From: Planctomycetota bacterium
GTDB taxonomy: Bacteria; Planctomycetota; B15-G4
Assembly (NCBI GenBank): GCA_029259695.1
Contig: JAJDEQ010000038.1
Location: forward strand, 1 to 50,971
Reading direction: 5' to 3'
DNA length: 50,971 nucleotides
This document shows positions 8,866 to 18,218 of this stretch, one piece after another. Every line of letters starts with the position of its first letter. The stretch's first letter is position 1. The notes beneath the pieces were generated by a model. That model saw only the letters and a list, made by a program, of their open reading frames with translations. It was not told the DNA's origin and made no database searches. The translations under genes were made by a program, and so were the position numbers.

Positions 8866-8875
8866 GGCGTCGCGA

Positions 8876-9628
8876 CTAGCGCGTGTCCTCTTCGCGAGCG
8901 TTCGACTCGGAGCCGGTGAAGACCATCGTGCCCATGGCGTCGGGGTTCGACAGCTCCGGGTTGAGGAAGATCGGCAGCTCGATCTCGAGCATCGAGGTGG
9001 CCTCGACGGCGCGCTCCATGTCCGAGGCCAGCGCGATCCGCGCCGCGTCGAGCACCCCCTGGGGGTAGCCGTCCTCGGGCCCGATCATCTCGTCGAGCGG
9101 CGGCAGCTCCTTGTTCGCTTCGAAGGACCGATCGTAGATCTCGCTCAGGGCGCTGTAGCGGTCGCGCAGCGGGTCGAACTCCGGTCCGCCGGTGCCGCTG
9201 TCCAGCTCGCGCAACACGGTCCACAGCACGTGGGAGTGGTAGGAGAACTCGCTGGGGCCCATGCGCGCCTGCTCGAAGGCGTTGCCCACGGCGGTGGCCA
9301 GCGGTGCGATGCCGCGCAGCGTGCGCGAGAGGATCTCGCTGAAGCCGGCCTCCTCGTCGTCTTCGCCGGCTTCGATCTCCGACTCGAGGTCCCGCAGGGA
9401 GCCGACGAGCGCGGCGCGCAGCTCGAGGTGCGACGCGAAACGGCCGGGGTCGAGGTCGGTCTCCGCGTCGAAGGGGAAGCTCTGCTCGAGGGTCTGGAGT
9501 CGTTCGCCGGTCTGCTCCCAGGCCGCCTGGGCCGCCCGGATGTCGGGCATGAGTTGCCAGACGAACGCAGCCAGGACGCCGATCAGGACGAGCAGGACGA
9601 CACCGCAACCGATGAACAGTTTCTTCAT
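8876..9628 (-). CDS. hypothetical membrane-anchored protein
   Basis: 250 residues, not recognised as a family. The N-terminus (MKKLFIGCGVVLLVLIGVLA) is one transmembrane anchor with a positive n-region. The rest is predicted soluble and mostly helical, with an acidic stretch around residues 85-95 (EAGEDDEEAG). Topology suggests an inner-membrane anchor with a periplasmic domain. The Cys at position 8 falls within the hydrophobic stretch and does not make a convincing lipobox. The gene lies immediately upstream of the copper ATPase with 10 bases between them, but nothing in the sequence (no Met- or Cys-rich motif) indicates copper binding. Confidence 0.75.
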   Translation of the reverse strand: MKKLFIGCGVVLLVLIGVLAAFVWQLMPDIRAAQAAWEQTGERLQTLEQSFPFDAETDLDPGRFASHLELRAALVGSLRDLESEIEAGEDDEEAGFSEILSRTLRGIAPLATAVGNAFEQARMGPSEFSYHSHVLWTVLRELDSGTGGPEFDPLRDRYSALSEIYDRSFEANKELPPLDEMIGPEDGYPQGVLDAARIALASDMERAVEATSMLEIELPIFLNPELSNPDAMGTMVFTGSESNAREEDTR

Positions 9629-9758
9629 GGGGAGCCGAGGTTAGCCGAGAGCAGAGAGGAGCCACAAGCCGGGGTTTGATGTCCGTGGCGAGCGGTCCGG
9701 TCCCGATCGAGGAGCGGGGCTGAGCGCCGACGGGGGTGTGGCGGCGGGAGGGCGACGG

Positions 9759-11183
9759 TCAGCGGATATAGCCCATCTGACGCAAGCGCTCCTCCGTCTC
9801 CGGATCGAGCTGCTGGTTGCGGCTGAACTCGCGGAAGATGTCGTTCTCGCGGGACTGCTTGAGGTACTCGAGCAGTTGCCGGGCCTCGTCGTCGAGGGGC
9901 AGGGGGCGCCGTTCGCCCGGGTCCTGCTTCAGGTCGAACAGCTCCGGGCGGTGGCCGTACTGGTACTGCATGTCGTCGAGCGGGCGCACGACCTTGCGCC
10001 CGTCGGGTGTCTTCACCGCCGCGTTCTCGTAGCAGGCGCTCACGGCGAACTCGCTCGACGGCACCGACCCGGCGCTGCGCAGTGGCGACGCCAGGGAACG
10101 ACCGCGCACCCGGTTCATGGGCGGCAGCCCTGCCAGTTCGAGCACGGTCGGCGCTACGTCGATGTTGCTGACGAGGGCTTCGATGCGCTGGCCCGGCGCC
10201 ACGCCCGGCCCGGCGATGATGAACGGTGTGCGCACCAGCGCCTCGGACATCCAGTAGCCGTGCTCGCCCTGCAGGTACTCCGAGAGGTGCATGGGCTGCC
10301 CCTGCTTCTCGTTGTACTGGCGGACCTCGGCCAGCTTCTTGGGGTGCTCGGGACGGCCGTAGAGTCCTTCGCCGTGGTCGGAGACGATCACGACCAGGGT
10401 CTGTTCCAGCTCGTCGTCGCGCTCGAGGCGATCGAGCAGGTCGCCGATGCGTCGATCGGTGAAGGCGATCTCGCCGTCGTAGCCATCGATGTCGTGAGCG
10501 AGCTGCTCGCGCTGGCCGGCGAGCCGCAGCCGCTCTTCCGGGGGCAGCCCGTCGAGCGTGCGTTCGATGGTGCGTTGCTCGGCTTCGTCGAACACCGTCT
10601 TCACGTCCCGTGTCCAGGGGCGCTCGGGCGGGGAGTACGGCTTGTGCGGATCGAGGAAGTGCAGCCACAGGAAGAACGGCTGCTCGGCGTTCTCGTCGCG
10701 GCGTTGGTCGAGGAAGGCGTCGGCGCGTCTCGCCACATCGTCCGCCGTCCACTTCGGGCCCTCGGACTGGATCTCCCACGACTGCAGGCCCCGCGCGAAA
10801 CCCGCGTCCGCGTGCAGCAACTGGTTGGCCGCGAACCCGCCGGTGCGGTACCCGGCCTGCTCGAACTGCTCGCTGAGCATGGGCATCTTGTCCGGGATGC
10901 GCCAGATCGAGTGGAAGATCGGATGGCCCGTCATGAGCGAGATCATCGACGGCATGGTCCACGATGACTGGGCCGTGCAGTCGAGGAACACGGCGCCGCG
11001 TTCAGCCAGCGCATCGATGCGCGGTGATGTCTCCCATTCGTACCCGTACGTCGACAGGTGATCGGCGCGCAGCGTGTCGATCACGATGAACAGCACGTTA
11101 GGTTGGCGAGCTGCGTCGTCGCCGCAGGTTGCCAGCGCAAACGGCAAGGCCAGCAGCAGCAGGATCCTGGAGAGGCTCGTCAT
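9759..11183 (-). CDS. sulfatase-like (alkaline phosphatase superfamily) lipoprotein
   Basis: 474 residues with a lipoprotein signal peptide (lipobox LATC, Cys20), so it is probably anchored in the envelope. The fold signature is VIDTLRADHLSTYGYE (metal Asp36), followed by the nucleophile segment SSWTMPSM and the later VSDHGEGLYGRPEH metal-binding motif. In classical sulfatases the residue two before the Pro is the Cys or Ser converted to formylglycine. Here it is Thr76, and the Arg of CxPSR is also missing. A Thr nucleophile is known in phosphodiesterase and phosphonate hydrolase branches of this superfamily, so the substrate may be a phosphate or phosphonate ester rather than a sulfate. It precedes the 250-residue membrane protein and the copper ATPase on the same strand, with a 130-base gap. 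Confidence 0.85.
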   Translation of the reverse strand: MTSLSRILLLLALPFALATCGDDAARQPNVLFIVIDTLRADHLSTYGYEWETSPRIDALAERGAVFLDCTAQSSWTMPSMISLMTGHPIFHSIWRIPDKMPMLSEQFEQAGYRTGGFAANQLLHADAGFARGLQSWEIQSEGPKWTADDVARRADAFLDQRRDENAEQPFFLWLHFLDPHKPYSPPERPWTRDVKTVFDEAEQRTIERTLDGLPPEERLRLAGQREQLAHDIDGYDGEIAFTDRRIGDLLDRLERDDELEQTLVVIVSDHGEGLYGRPEHPKKLAEVRQYNEKQGQPMHLSEYLQGEHGYWMSEALVRTPFIIAGPGVAPGQRIEALVSNIDVAPTVLELAGLPPMNRVRGRSLASPLRSAGSVPSSEFAVSACYENAAVKTPDGRKVVRPLDDMQYQYGHRPELFDLKQDPGERRPLPLDDEARQLLEYLKQSRENDIFREFSRNQQLDPETEERLRQMGYIR

Positions 11184-11284
11184 CGGGCAACGCTCGTCAT
11201 GGCGCGTGGTCGGTCGGGGGGCGGGCTATCGAAGGGCGGGGCAAGCGCCGGAGTCGCGAAGGGTCGCACGCCGGCGCGGTCTCG

Positions 11285-13906
11285 TCATCGGCCTTCGGGG
11301 GGCGGTGGCCGGAATCGATCGGGTGCGCCTACGGCTGTCTCGCCGTGGCGTTGTTCCAGGGACAGCAGGTAGGGCTGCCACCAGTGCCACGAGTCGGCGC
11401 CGAAGCGGGTGGGCTCGCTCGAGTTCTCGGTCAAGAAGCGGTAGTAGGGATAGACCGCATCCACGGGTGCGTGATCCCCGGTGACGAAGGCGGCCGCGCC
11501 GATGGCCCCGGGCACCCACTGGGACGTCCCGGTGGGGTGGTGCACCTCGCCGCCGGTGGCCGGACCACCGATCGGGATGTCGGCCACGAAGCCGTTGTCG
11601 CGCAGGCCCGACAGACAGAACGCCGTGAGGTCGGCGAGCATCGGCGGCACCCGTTCGTCGCCGGTCACGTCGTAGTACGCGCACAGACCGTGCATGGCCA
11701 CCGCCACCATCCACGGCGACTCCGACTCCTGGTCCTCGATGTGCCGCTTGTCCTTCTTGTTGCTCTTGCGCAGGTACTTCACCTCTCCCTTGCCGCGCTC
11801 GGCCTCGGCCATGGTGACCATCTTGCGCGCCGCTTCGATGTAGCGCGGGTCGCCGGTGGCACGGTGCACCTGGACGAGCGCGCGCAGCGTCCAGCCGAAG
11901 GCGCGCGAGCTGTGCAGGTAGTCCTTCACCCAGCGCCAGGTGAGCATGGCCTCGCCCGCCGAGCGCAGCGCGTCGAGCGCGATCCACGAGCCGGTCAGCA
12001 GGTAGCATTCGTACACGTCGTCGAGCGTCATGTGCTCGGGGTCGAAGCCGTTGTAGCCGTGCCCCTTGCTCGGCAGGTCACGTTTGTAATCCGGGTAGAG
12101 GCCCTTCATCCCCTTGCGGCCCAGGCTGCGTTCGGGCTTCTCGTTGGGGTGGGGCACGCCCTCGAACAGGTTGGCGCCCGGATACTCGTCGGCCGAGAAA
12201 CCGATGATGTGGTAGGGCCGCAGGTCCATGGCGTGATAGGCGCGCAGGCGTGCCAGCTCGTACAGCTCCTGGCGCCCCGACTGCACGGCTTCGAGGTAGA
12301 CGCTGAGCCGGTTGCGCGGCGAGCCGGTGGAGTGCGTGTTGCGCGCACGCCACTCGCCCAGGTCGGCCCAGCCGGAGGGCGGGTCGCGCGGCGGCGGGAC
12401 CGGACGGGAACGCTCGCCCGGCCGCGGCACGTAGAACAGGCCGCTGTCGCCCCAGGCCTTGCTGCGGGCCACGTCGCGCGCGTCGAGTGTCACGTGGGTG
12501 GGACGGGTGGCGCCCAGCATGGCGGCGCGGCCGGCGCGGTTGACGTTCCAGGCCACGTCGAGCCGGAACGTCTTGCGCGAGGCGTCGTCGAGGAAGTACT
12601 CGTCGCCGGGTGCGGGCGGCAGCAGACCCAGCACGAGTTCGCCGCTGGGCGCGTAGCTCAGCTCGCTGGGGTGGTTGCCGGCCGAGTCGACCATGTGCAC
12701 GTACGTGCCGCGCGGCGCCTTGCGATCGCGTTCGTCGAGCACGCCGGCCCAGAGGTCTCCGCCGCGGCCCTTGGGGATGTCGCGCCCGTTCACCTCGTAG
12801 TCGTAGTTCGTCGGCAGCGGTCCGTCCTGGCGCAGGCGGAACGGCACCGGGTCGTGGGACGGGTGGCCGCTCACGTCGATGCCGTCGGGTACGCGACTGG
12901 GGTCGATCACGAGATCGTAGCTGCGGAAGGCGAGGCGGCCCGGCGGGTCCTCCAACGGACCGTTCTCGAGCGACCACTCCACGCGCACCAGCGGCTTGCC
13001 GGCCAGGTAGTGCACGTAGGCCGTGAAGCTGTAGAAGTCGATCGGCAGGCCTTCGTCGTCGACGGCGCGGTGGCCGCCGCGGATGCGCGCGGTGGCGCGT
13101 AACGGGCCCCACTCGAGCCATTCGACACCCCATGCTTCGTTGCTGCGCTCGTCGCCCTCGGTCTCGATCGCCAGGGCCGGGACGTCGGCCACCGAGAGGG
13201 GTTCGCCGGGCCCGATCAGCGGCGCGTCTCGAGCGACGTCGGCGCGGTACTCGTGGCCGAAGCGGTCGACCAGACGGGCGCGCAGGCCGCCCACGGCGTC
13301 GCCACGCAGGCCGCGGGTGAGCACCGGGCGCTGGCGCGGGCCGTCGCGCAGGACCAGCCCGCCGTTGCTGTCGTCGACGGCGAGGGACCAGGGGCTGTCG
13401 TCGGCGGCGATGTCGTCCGCCAGGCCGACGGCCACCACGAGTTGGACACGGGCCTGCAGCTCGAGCTGCGTGTCCACCAGGGCCCAGCGCACGCTGCCGT
13501 CGGGCCAGCTCGACAGGCTGCGCGCCTGGATCGGCAGCGCGCCGTCGTCATCCAGGCGCCAGGCGCGCAGGCGCGAGACGTCGGCGACCCGGCCGCGGGC
13601 CAGGGGCACGCCGAAGGTCAGGTGTTCGCGGGCGTGGTAGATCCCGGCGCCCTCGTCGACCGCGACGCGGACGAGCGCGACGCGCTTGGCGGCAGCGCGC
13701 GCCGTCCCCGGCCACGCGCCCGCCCGAGCGGGCACGCCGGTCAGGCCGACGGCCAGCGCGACCAGGAGCAGCGCGCAGAGCCGGCGTGCGTGGGATCCCG
13801 GTTGCCGCGGGCCCTCGAGATCGGCACGGCATTCGCGACCGGGGCGCCCGCCCGAGGCCTGCGGCGGGAGGGCCGGGCGTGATCTGGTAGGGGAGCGGGT
13901 GGTCAC
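11285..13906 (-). CDS. secreted PcRGLX/YetA-like protein (possible exo-rhamnogalacturonan lyase family)
   Basis: About 873 residues. The mature N-terminus has EHLTFGVPLARGRV followed by SSWPDGSVRWALVDT. Both resemble the first domain of the PcRGLX/YetA-like family, which includes exo-acting rhamnogalacturonan lyases. The C-terminal half has helical segments with conserved aromatics (HIIGFSADEYPGANL, GYNGFDPEHM, SRAFGWTLRAL) like an alpha/alpha-barrel domain. A signal peptide (RRLCALLLVALAVGLTGVPARA) precedes it. No ATG lies close to it; the GTG at 13906 is the nearest usual start codon and leaves a long n-region, so the start is uncertain. An upstream ATG at 14131 would overlap the divergent GH2 gene and is unlikely. 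Divergent from that enzyme, it probably belongs to the same polysaccharide-degradation locus. Confidence 0.65.
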   Translation of the reverse strand: MTTRSPTRSRPALPPQASGGRPGRECRADLEGPRQPGSHARRLCALLLVALAVGLTGVPARAGAWPGTARAAAKRVALVRVAVDEGAGIYHAREHLTFGVPLARGRVADVSRLRAWRLDDDGALPIQARSLSSWPDGSVRWALVDTQLELQARVQLVVAVGLADDIAADDSPWSLAVDDSNGGLVLRDGPRQRPVLTRGLRGDAVGGLRARLVDRFGHEYRADVARDAPLIGPGEPLSVADVPALAIETEGDERSNEAWGVEWLEWGPLRATARIRGGHRAVDDEGLPIDFYSFTAYVHYLAGKPLVRVEWSLENGPLEDPPGRLAFRSYDLVIDPSRVPDGIDVSGHPSHDPVPFRLRQDGPLPTNYDYEVNGRDIPKGRGGDLWAGVLDERDRKAPRGTYVHMVDSAGNHPSELSYAPSGELVLGLLPPAPGDEYFLDDASRKTFRLDVAWNVNRAGRAAMLGATRPTHVTLDARDVARSKAWGDSGLFYVPRPGERSRPVPPPRDPPSGWADLGEWRARNTHSTGSPRNRLSVYLEAVQSGRQELYELARLRAYHAMDLRPYHIIGFSADEYPGANLFEGVPHPNEKPERSLGRKGMKGLYPDYKRDLPSKGHGYNGFDPEHMTLDDVYECYLLTGSWIALDALRSAGEAMLTWRWVKDYLHSSRAFGWTLRALVQVHRATGDPRYIEAARKMVTMAEAERGKGEVKYLRKSNKKDKRHIEDQESESPWMVAVAMHGLCAYYDVTGDERVPPMLADLTAFCLSGLRDNGFVADIPIGGPATGGEVHHPTGTSQWVPGAIGAAAFVTGDHAPVDAVYPYYRFLTENSSEPTRFGADSWHWWQPYLLSLEQRHGETAVGAPDRFRPPPPEGR

Positions 13907-14055
13907 GCCAACCTCGACGAGGGATCGGGGGACGGGTGGCGCGGTTCGCGCCGGCGGCCGGGTCGTGTAGGGTCGGTCCGTCCGCGTCGTGGCCCTGCGC
14001 GGCCCGGTGGAGGTGAACAGACATCCTGCGTTCCCGGCGCCCGCTCGTCCACGCC

Positions 14056-17000
14056 GTGTCGACGGCCGTGCTCCTGGTCGCGCTGGCCGTTGGAGCGGCC
14101 TGCGGCCAGGACGAGCCGGCCCGGACCTCAACCACGGTGTCCCTCGCAGGTTCCTGGAGCCTGCTCCTCGATCCGGGTGCCGTCGGGCTCGACGAGGACT
14201 GGGCCGGCGATCTCTGCGCCGGGCGCACGCCGCCGGCCGCGCCGTCCGAGCCCTTCCCGATCGATGTTCCCGGCCCCCTGGAGGGCGCGGAGGCCACGGC
14301 GCTCTTCGACCTGGAGACCGCGACCGGCTACGACGGCGTCGTGTGGTACAGCCGCAGGTTCAGCGCGCCGGCGGAGCTCGGGGGTGCCCGCTCCCGGCTG
14401 CGCTTCGAGCAGGTGAACCACTCCTGCCGAGCGTGGTTGGACGGCGTGCCCATCGGCGAGCACGCAGGGGGCTACGATCCGTTCGCCTTCGAGATCACCG
14501 AGCCGTTGCGTCCCGGCGCCGAGCACGTGCTGGTGCTGATGGTGCTCGACGCGGGCGCCGTGCCCACGTTGGGCCTGACGCTCGCCACCACGCCGCACGC
14601 GAAGGAGAGCTGGTACCACAACTGGGGCGGCATCCTCGGTGACGTCGCGTTGCACGTGGACCACCTGCCGACGGTCGAACGGCTGGCGTTGCAGGTCGAC
14701 GGGCGTGGCGGGAGCGTGCGCTGGCACGCGCACTGTGAACTGCCGCCGGGCTGGCGCAGCGCGGACTTCGCATTTCGCGTCGACGTGCGCGGGCCGTCGG
14801 CCGAGCGGGGCGACGCGCCGACGCTGATCGTGAGCACAGCCTGCGAACCCATCGCGAGCGGCGACACGAGCGTCAGCCTCGAAGGCGAACTGGTGCTTCC
14901 CGACCCGCGCTGGTGGTCGCCCGAGAGTCCTGCCCTGTACGAACTGGAGATCGTGGCTATCGAGGGCGGCGTGGCGAGCGGCGAGCCGTCCACGCTGAAG
15001 CTCGGCGGGCGCCCGTCCCGCAGCTTCGGCTTGCGCACCTTCGAGTTCCGCGACGGCGACGTGTTCCTCAATGGCGAGCGACGCCGCCTGCACGGCGTGC
15101 TGTATCAACCGCACTTCGCCGGCACGGGCGGAGTCACGCCGAGCGCCGAGGAGCTCGAGCGGGTCGTGGCGGAGATCAAGGCCACCGGCTTCGACCTGGT
15201 GCGTGCCCACGTGCGCCCGGCGCCGGAGGCGTTCCTCGACGCCTGTGACCGCCAGGGCCTGCTCGTGCTGCAGGAGCCCGCCATCGGCTGGGTGGAGGAC
15301 GACCCGGGGCTGCGCGCGCGGCTGGAGCGGGAGATCGACTGGATGGTGGCGCGCGATCGGCATCACCCGTCGATCGTCATGTGGGGCGTGCTCAACGAGA
15401 TGAGCGGCAAGGGCTACCGCTACGGCCACGACCTCACGCGCCGGCTCGCCCGCCTCGACCCCACGCGGCCGGTGCTGGTGGACTCGGGAGGCTTCCTCGA
15501 CGGAGGGCGTTACGCGCCGGCGCGCCCCGACGCCGCGCTGTTGCTCGACCCGGCCGCCGCCCTCGCCGCGCACGAACCCGTGCCCCTGGCCCCCATGCGC
15601 GACGAGCACGTCTACCCGCCCTATCCGCTGCCGCTCGACGAACGGGAGCGCATGCGCACGCTGGGCGCCGACGAGCCGGGCCCGGTGTTCGTGAGCGAGT
15701 TCGGCTACGGCACGGTGATGGACACCGCGGCAGCGTTCGCCGGCTACCGCGAGCGGGGCGTGCGCGACGAGGAGTTCGCGCTGTTCAAGGGCTACGACGG
15801 CAACGCGCGACGCGCCCGCGAGCGCGGCGAGACGTGGCGCGCCGAGAGCTGGCACCCCGAAGCCCACGAACTCCAGGCCGACGCCGCCGAGGACATGATC
15901 GAAGCCCTGCGCGCCAACCCGGCCCTGGACCTGCTCTGCTACACCCAATGGCAGGCCGTGTCGTCCGAGCCGAGCGCCGGCGTGCTCGACGCCTGGGGCA
16001 ACCCGCGTCCCGTGCGCGAGCGCATCCGCCACGCGTTGCGCCCGCTCACGGTGAGCCTGTTCCCCGAAAGCGGGGCGTTCCTCCTCGGCGACCGGACCGG
16101 CCGTGTCGACGTGGTGATCGTGAATGACACGGGCACGGCGGTGTCGGCGAGCGTCGAGTTGTGGGCCACTCCGGTCCATTGGTCGGGGCGGCTCGATACC
16201 TACGCCATGGGGCAGGCATTCGATCGGCGCATGTTCGCCCCGGGCGTGACCGTACTGCGGGCCGAACTCCCGCGTCCGCGGTTCTCGCCCGACGTTCCGA
16301 CCTCCCTGATCCGGCTCGATGCGAGCCTGCGAGACGGAGGTCGCGTGCTCGACACGGCGACACCGCGGGACGTTCGCCGCAAGATCCGGGCGGAGCGCGT
16401 CCAGGAGGGGCTCTACGGTCCCGGTACGGGCATGGTCGACGGCTCGACCGGCGACGTGGTGGGGCCGCATGTCCCGCTCCGGGTGTGGGTCCCTCCCGGG
16501 CACGAGTCGGTGCACGAGGAGTTGGACGCCTGGGGTGTGGGACTGGCCGAGACCCCCGAGACCGCCACCGGCGGTGTCCTGTTGTCGCGTCCCGAGCGCT
16601 TCGCCGCCGACGTATCGCTGGCCGAACAGTTGCGCGTGTGGCAGCTCGTGCACGCCGGGAGCACCGCCGTCGTGCTGCTCCCGGACCCGATCGAGGACGA
16701 CGTGGCGCGACTGCTGGGCATGGGCCGCGGTGTGCTCACGGTGCCGGCTCTCCCGGTGTCACTGCCGGTGGCCCGTGCCACCGGCAACTTCATGGGCCGC
16801 GTGCACGTGGCGCGGCGTTGGGTGGAGGAGCGGGCCGACTACGCGCGGGACACATTCGACCGGCCGACGCCGCACTTCTACGACCGCGCCGTCCCGCCCT
16901 CCCTGCTGGGTCGTGGCGACGAGAGTCTGTCGCCGGTGGCCATGGTGCGCGGCCCGTTGCCGGAAGGTTCGGAGGAACTGCTGGTGACCCTGGGGCACAA

Positions 17001-17658
17001 CGAGTTGCGCGCCGGCACGCCCTGGGTGCGCGTCCCCTTCGGCGACGGCTGGATCGTGTGCGTGGGTTTCGCGCGGGTGGAGGACGGCGCACCGCGGGAT
17101 CTTCGGCGCAGCGGGCTGCTCGGCCGGCTGCTGAGTCACGAGTCCTACCTCGCGGCGGTGTCCTGGGCCGAGCGGCACGTGGGCGCAGACGAGCCGTGGC
17201 CGCCCCCGTGGCAGGCCCCGACCGCTGAGCAGCTCGCTCGCCTGGACCAGGCGCTGCAACGGGTGCGTCGTTACGCCACCTTGTGCGAGCGGGCCAGCCC
17301 GTTCGTCATGGGACCGCGGCGCACCGCGCTGCCGGGCAACCTGCAGCCGCTGCTCGACGCGAAGAACGCCGCGCTGCTCCAGGTCCTCGAGGGCGACGCG
17401 AGCGCCGGGCTGGATGCGCTCACGACCCTGCTCACCGGCCTCTGGAGCGACGAACTGGAGACGTTCCTGGCGCTCGAGCAGCGTGTGCGGGATGGTTTCG
17501 CGGCACTCGTCCAGGACGGGGAGCTGGCGCAGGCGACCTCCGCGCACGATGTGCTGGAGCACTGGGCCCGGGGGCTCGTGGCCTGGTTCGACGGAGAACC
17601 GTCGCAGGCGCTGGACTGGCTGGGCCAGGCCGAGTCGTTGCTGGAATCGCCCCGATGA
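14056..17658 (+). CDS. glycoside hydrolase family 2-type enzyme, very large lipoprotein
   Basis: 1200 residues. After a lipoprotein signal (lipobox GAAC) comes the GH2 sugar-binding beta-sandwich (ATGYDGVVWYSRRFS; HSCRAWLDGVPIGEHAGGYD), an immunoglobulin-like domain, and a TIM barrel with HPSIVMWGVLNEMSG, where Glu448 is the presumed acid/base, and PVFVSEFGYG, where Glu548 is the presumed nucleophile. This is the layout of beta-galactosidases, glucuronidases and mannosidases; specificity cannot be read. The C-terminal ~500 residues match nothing I know. The GTG at 14056 gives a signal peptide without basic residues. A CTG at 14026, 9 bases after the AGGTGA at 14011-14016, would add the basic LRSRRPLVHA n-region and may be the true start. 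The stop lies in an ATGA, and a small lipoprotein gene follows. Confidence 0.85.
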   Translation: MSTAVLLVALAVGAACGQDEPARTSTTVSLAGSWSLLLDPGAVGLDEDWAGDLCAGRTPPAAPSEPFPIDVPGPLEGAEATALFDLETATGYDGVVWYSRRFSAPAELGGARSRLRFEQVNHSCRAWLDGVPIGEHAGGYDPFAFEITEPLRPGAEHVLVLMVLDAGAVPTLGLTLATTPHAKESWYHNWGGILGDVALHVDHLPTVERLALQVDGRGGSVRWHAHCELPPGWRSADFAFRVDVRGPSAERGDAPTLIVSTACEPIASGDTSVSLEGELVLPDPRWWSPESPALYELEIVAIEGGVASGEPSTLKLGGRPSRSFGLRTFEFRDGDVFLNGERRRLHGVLYQPHFAGTGGVTPSAEELERVVAEIKATGFDLVRAHVRPAPEAFLDACDRQGLLVLQEPAIGWVEDDPGLRARLEREIDWMVARDRHHPSIVMWGVLNEMSGKGYRYGHDLTRRLARLDPTRPVLVDSGGFLDGGRYAPARPDAALLLDPAAALAAHEPVPLAPMRDEHVYPPYPLPLDERERMRTLGADEPGPVFVSEFGYGTVMDTAAAFAGYRERGVRDEEFALFKGYDGNARRARERGETWRAESWHPEAHELQADAAEDMIEALRANPALDLLCYTQWQAVSSEPSAGVLDAWGNPRPVRERIRHALRPLTVSLFPESGAFLLGDRTGRVDVVIVNDTGTAVSASVELWATPVHWSGRLDTYAMGQAFDRRMFAPGVTVLRAELPRPRFSPDVPTSLIRLDASLRDGGRVLDTATPRDVRRKIRAERVQEGLYGPGTGMVDGSTGDVVGPHVPLRVWVPPGHESVHEELDAWGVGLAETPETATGGVLLSRPERFAADVSLAEQLRVWQLVHAGSTAVVLLPDPIEDDVARLLGMGRGVLTVPALPVSLPVARATGNFMGRVHVARRWVEERADYARDTFDRPTPHFYDRAVPPSLLGRGDESLSPVAMVRGPLPEGSEELLVTLGHNELRAGTPWVRVPFGDGWIVCVGFARVEDGAPRDLRRSGLLGRLLSHESYLAAVSWAERHVGADEPWPPPWQAPTAEQLARLDQALQRVRRYATLCERASPFVMGPRRTALPGNLQPLLDAKNAALLQVLEGDASAGLDALTTLLTGLWSDELETFLALEQRVRDGFAALVQDGELAQATSAHDVLEHWARGLVAWFDGEPSQALDWLGQAESLLESPR

Positions 17659-17741
17659 GCCGCGGAGCACGCCGGTGGCCGTCGAGTGAGTCCTCGCCGA
17701 CACCGCTTGCGGGGCGCTCCCGCGCCGTCGAGAATGCGCGC

Positions 17742-18218
17742 ATGCCCGCCTTGCCTGCTGCCACCCGCGCCCCGCGGTTCTCGCGCTCCTGCCTGTTGCT
17801 CGCCGTCACGGCGCTGCTCGGCGGTTGCCTGCTGTTCGAGCCGCAGATCGGTTGGCGCAGCTACTCCATCGAAGAGATCGAGTACGACGAGGGGGTCGAG
17901 CTGGTGCGTCGGGTGACGACACGCTTCATGACCGAGCGCTTCGGCGGGCTGGGCATGGAGTGGGACCCCGAGTTGGGCAACCTGGAGGTCGACCCGGTCT
18001 ACGACGACACCCGTCGCCTGCGCCTGCGGATCCACCTCGAGGAGCGCGAGTGGGGCATCGACGTGGAGATGTTCGCGGTGGTGCACCACCTGGTCCCGGG
18101 CGCTCCCGGCCAGATCTGGGGCAAGACCCAGCAGGACGTCCCGCTCGAGGAGATGCTCTACGACGCCTTGCTGACCGAGTACCTGGAGCAGCGCAGCCGC
18201 AGCGGCGGGGAGGGCTAG
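17742..18218 (+). CDS. small hypothetical lipoprotein
   Basis: 158 residues with a lipoprotein signal: basic ATRAPRFSRS, hydrophobic CLLLAVTALLGGC with lipobox LGGC. The mature part is acidic and rich in charged residues (YSIEEIEYDEGVEL, EERDEW-like stretches) without a recognisable domain. The ATG at 17742 gives a normal signal length; the in-frame ATG at 17655, overlapping the GH2 stop, would add 29 residues. The TAG stop shares one base with the GTG start of the next sulfatase-like gene, so it is clearly an operon member. Function unknown, perhaps an assembly or accessory factor for the neighbouring envelope enzymes. Confidence 0.7.
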   Translation: MPALPAATRAPRFSRSCLLLAVTALLGGCLLFEPQIGWRSYSIEEIEYDEGVELVRRVTTRFMTERFGGLGMEWDPELGNLEVDPVYDDTRRLRLRIHLEEREWGIDVEMFAVVHHLVPGAPGQIWGKTQQDVPLEEMLYDALLTEYLEQRSRSGGEG

